Assembly (NCBI RefSeq): GCF_001244735.1
Contig: NZ_LN868937.1
Span: forward strand, 2,776,785-2,840,784
Direction: 5' to 3'
Length of the DNA: 64,000 bases
From: Bacillus andreraoultii
Lineage (GTDB): Bacteria > Bacillota > Bacilli > Bacillales > Caldibacillaceae
The notes beneath the pieces were generated by a model. That model did no database searches, was not told the origin of the DNA, and was given only the letters and a program-made list of their open reading frames with translations. Below, in pieces: positions 63,162 to 64,000 of this stretch (its first letter is position 1; every line of letters begins with the position of its first letter). The position numbers and the translations under genes are program-made.

Positions 63162-64000
63162 ATGGTAGATTTTGAATGGTACAGGAGTTTTGTCTATATA
63201 TATAAGTACAATTCAGTTTCCGAAGCGGCCAAAGCCCGAATTATGACACAACCTGCATTGAGTCAACACTTGGCATCTTTAGAATCCGAAGTTGGCGAAC
63301 CTTTGTTTACCAGAACTTCAAGAAAAATGGTGCCCACGGAAAGAGGAAAGGAGTTATATTCACAAGTAGCCCCGCTTATTGAGTCGTTAGAAGCGACTAG
63401 TTTAAGTTTTCAGTCTACCTCTTCACCCGCTTTGTCCATTATAAGAATCGGCTCTCCAATGGAATATTATTATGAAAATATCCTTTCAAAACTTAATGAA
63501 TTTAATTCATATACTGTTTCACAATTTGGAACTGCCGACCAGTTACTTGAATTATTAAAGGAAGACAAAATAGATATCGTTATTACTTCAAAAAAGTATC
63601 AATCGCCTGAAATTGAATATTCTTTTTTGCATGAAGAGGAGTTTGTCATTGTTGCACCTGATTATTTAGAAATACCGGAGAATTTAGATTTGAAATCTAA
63701 GGAAAAATTTCTTTTGTCCCAAAAATGGATTAGTTATGGATTGGAGTTGCCAATAATTAGAAGGCTATGGAGAGAACACTTTAAAAGACGGCCAATTATT
63801 AAACCGATTCATGTTATTCCTAATCTGCATCTTATTTTAAAGGCTATAGAAAGCGGAATAGGAATAAGTCTAATTCCGACTTATATTCTGTTAAATTCGA
63901 TGCAGGAAGCAAAAGCAAAAGTATTATTTAAGGAATTAAAGGTAAGCAACAAATTATATATTGCATATAAAACAAAAAATAAACATTTGCCAGAAATCAA
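63162..64000 (+). CDS. LysR-family transcriptional regulator, 3' end beyond window
   Basis: The first ~279 residues of a LysR regulator. The N-terminal winged helix reads SFVYIYKYNSVSEAAKARIM then TQPALSQHLASLESEVGEPL and FTRTSRKMVPTERGKELYSQ, the canonical LysR helix-turn-helix. A periplasmic-binding-like effector domain begins near residue 90 (IRIGSPMEYYYENIL) and continues to the edge (AIESGIGISLIPTYILLNS). GAGGTG precedes the ATG by 6 bases. Most of the protein is present. The regulated genes and inducer are unknown. Confidence 0.9.
   Translation, partial: MVDFEWYRSFVYIYKYNSVSEAAKARIMTQPALSQHLASLESEVGEPLFTRTSRKMVPTERGKELYSQVAPLIESLEATSLSFQSTSSPALSIIRIGSPMEYYYENILSKLNEFNSYTVSQFGTADQLLELLKEDKIDIVITSKKYQSPEIEYSFLHEEEFVIVAPDYLEIPENLDLKSKEKFLLSQKWISYGLELPIIRRLWREHFKRRPIIKPIHVIPNLHLILKAIESGIGISLIPTYILLNSMQEAKAKVLFKELKVSNKLYIAYKTKNKHLPEI

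Overview
The window looks like the chromosome of a low-GC, spore-forming Bacillaceae bacterium. Supporting genes are an aa3-type quinol oxidase subunit (qoxA), an alpha/beta-type small acid-soluble spore protein, the sporulation-type diadenylate cyclase cdaS, a ribose operon in Bacillus order, SbcCD, strong AGGAGG-type ribosome sites, and frequent TTG/GTG starts. Both window edges cut a gene: qoxA on the left and a LysR regulator on the right.

Positions 1-19300 are mostly metabolism and transport. There is a nucleoside deoxyribosyltransferase-like gene, then the first three steps of the mevalonate route (thiolase, HMG-CoA synthase, HMG-CoA reductase). Next come two paralogous amidases around an amino-acid antiporter, an MFS exporter, a chemotaxis receptor broken by a one-base frameshift, a YoaK-like membrane protein, and cdaS. 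The intergenic gaps carry a family of ~140 bp hairpin-rich repeats, at least six copies in one orientation. Positions 19386-30559 are sugar catabolism: the rbsRKDACB operon with a palindromic operator at its promoter, a spore protein gene, and a sucrose module (scrB, scrA, scrR) with three GGAATCGATTCC-type operators. Positions 30721-40510 hold sbcCD, an XRE regulator, and a glutaredoxin-rhodanese cluster behind CsoR/CstR-type operators. They also hold a YdhK-like lipoprotein, an ADP-ribosylglycohydrolase and a fatty-acid hydroxylase-like gene, followed by two further tandem repeat families.

From 40511 to 63161 the window becomes a mosaic of mobile and decayed DNA. It contains a DDE transposase followed by a 154 bp foldback structure, a GNAT gene, a DUF1801 pseudogene, bdhA, and a two-gene membrane-protein pair. 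A complete ISLre2-type element with target duplication sits in the leader of an IS30-like remnant, next to an internally deleted ISLre2 copy. Two decayed tyrosine integrases follow. Then comes an AT-rich three-gene operon that I read as an ABC-three-component (ABC-3C) conflict/defence system: a nuclease-like effector, a winged-helix middle component, and a zinc-hook ABC ATPase. It is flanked by a separately terminated gene with three zinc-finger modules plus an HNH nuclease, apparently 5'-truncated. An IS1634-type element with clear inverted repeats has cut off the 3' end of a DUF2334 deacetylase-like gene.

The best candidate for an undescribed system is the ABC-3C operon with its neighbouring multi-zinc-finger HNH gene (53238-59067). 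The next most interesting items are the dispersed and tandem intergenic repeat families and the foldback element at 42228-42381. All functional calls rest on reading motifs and recalling family sequences; no search was run.
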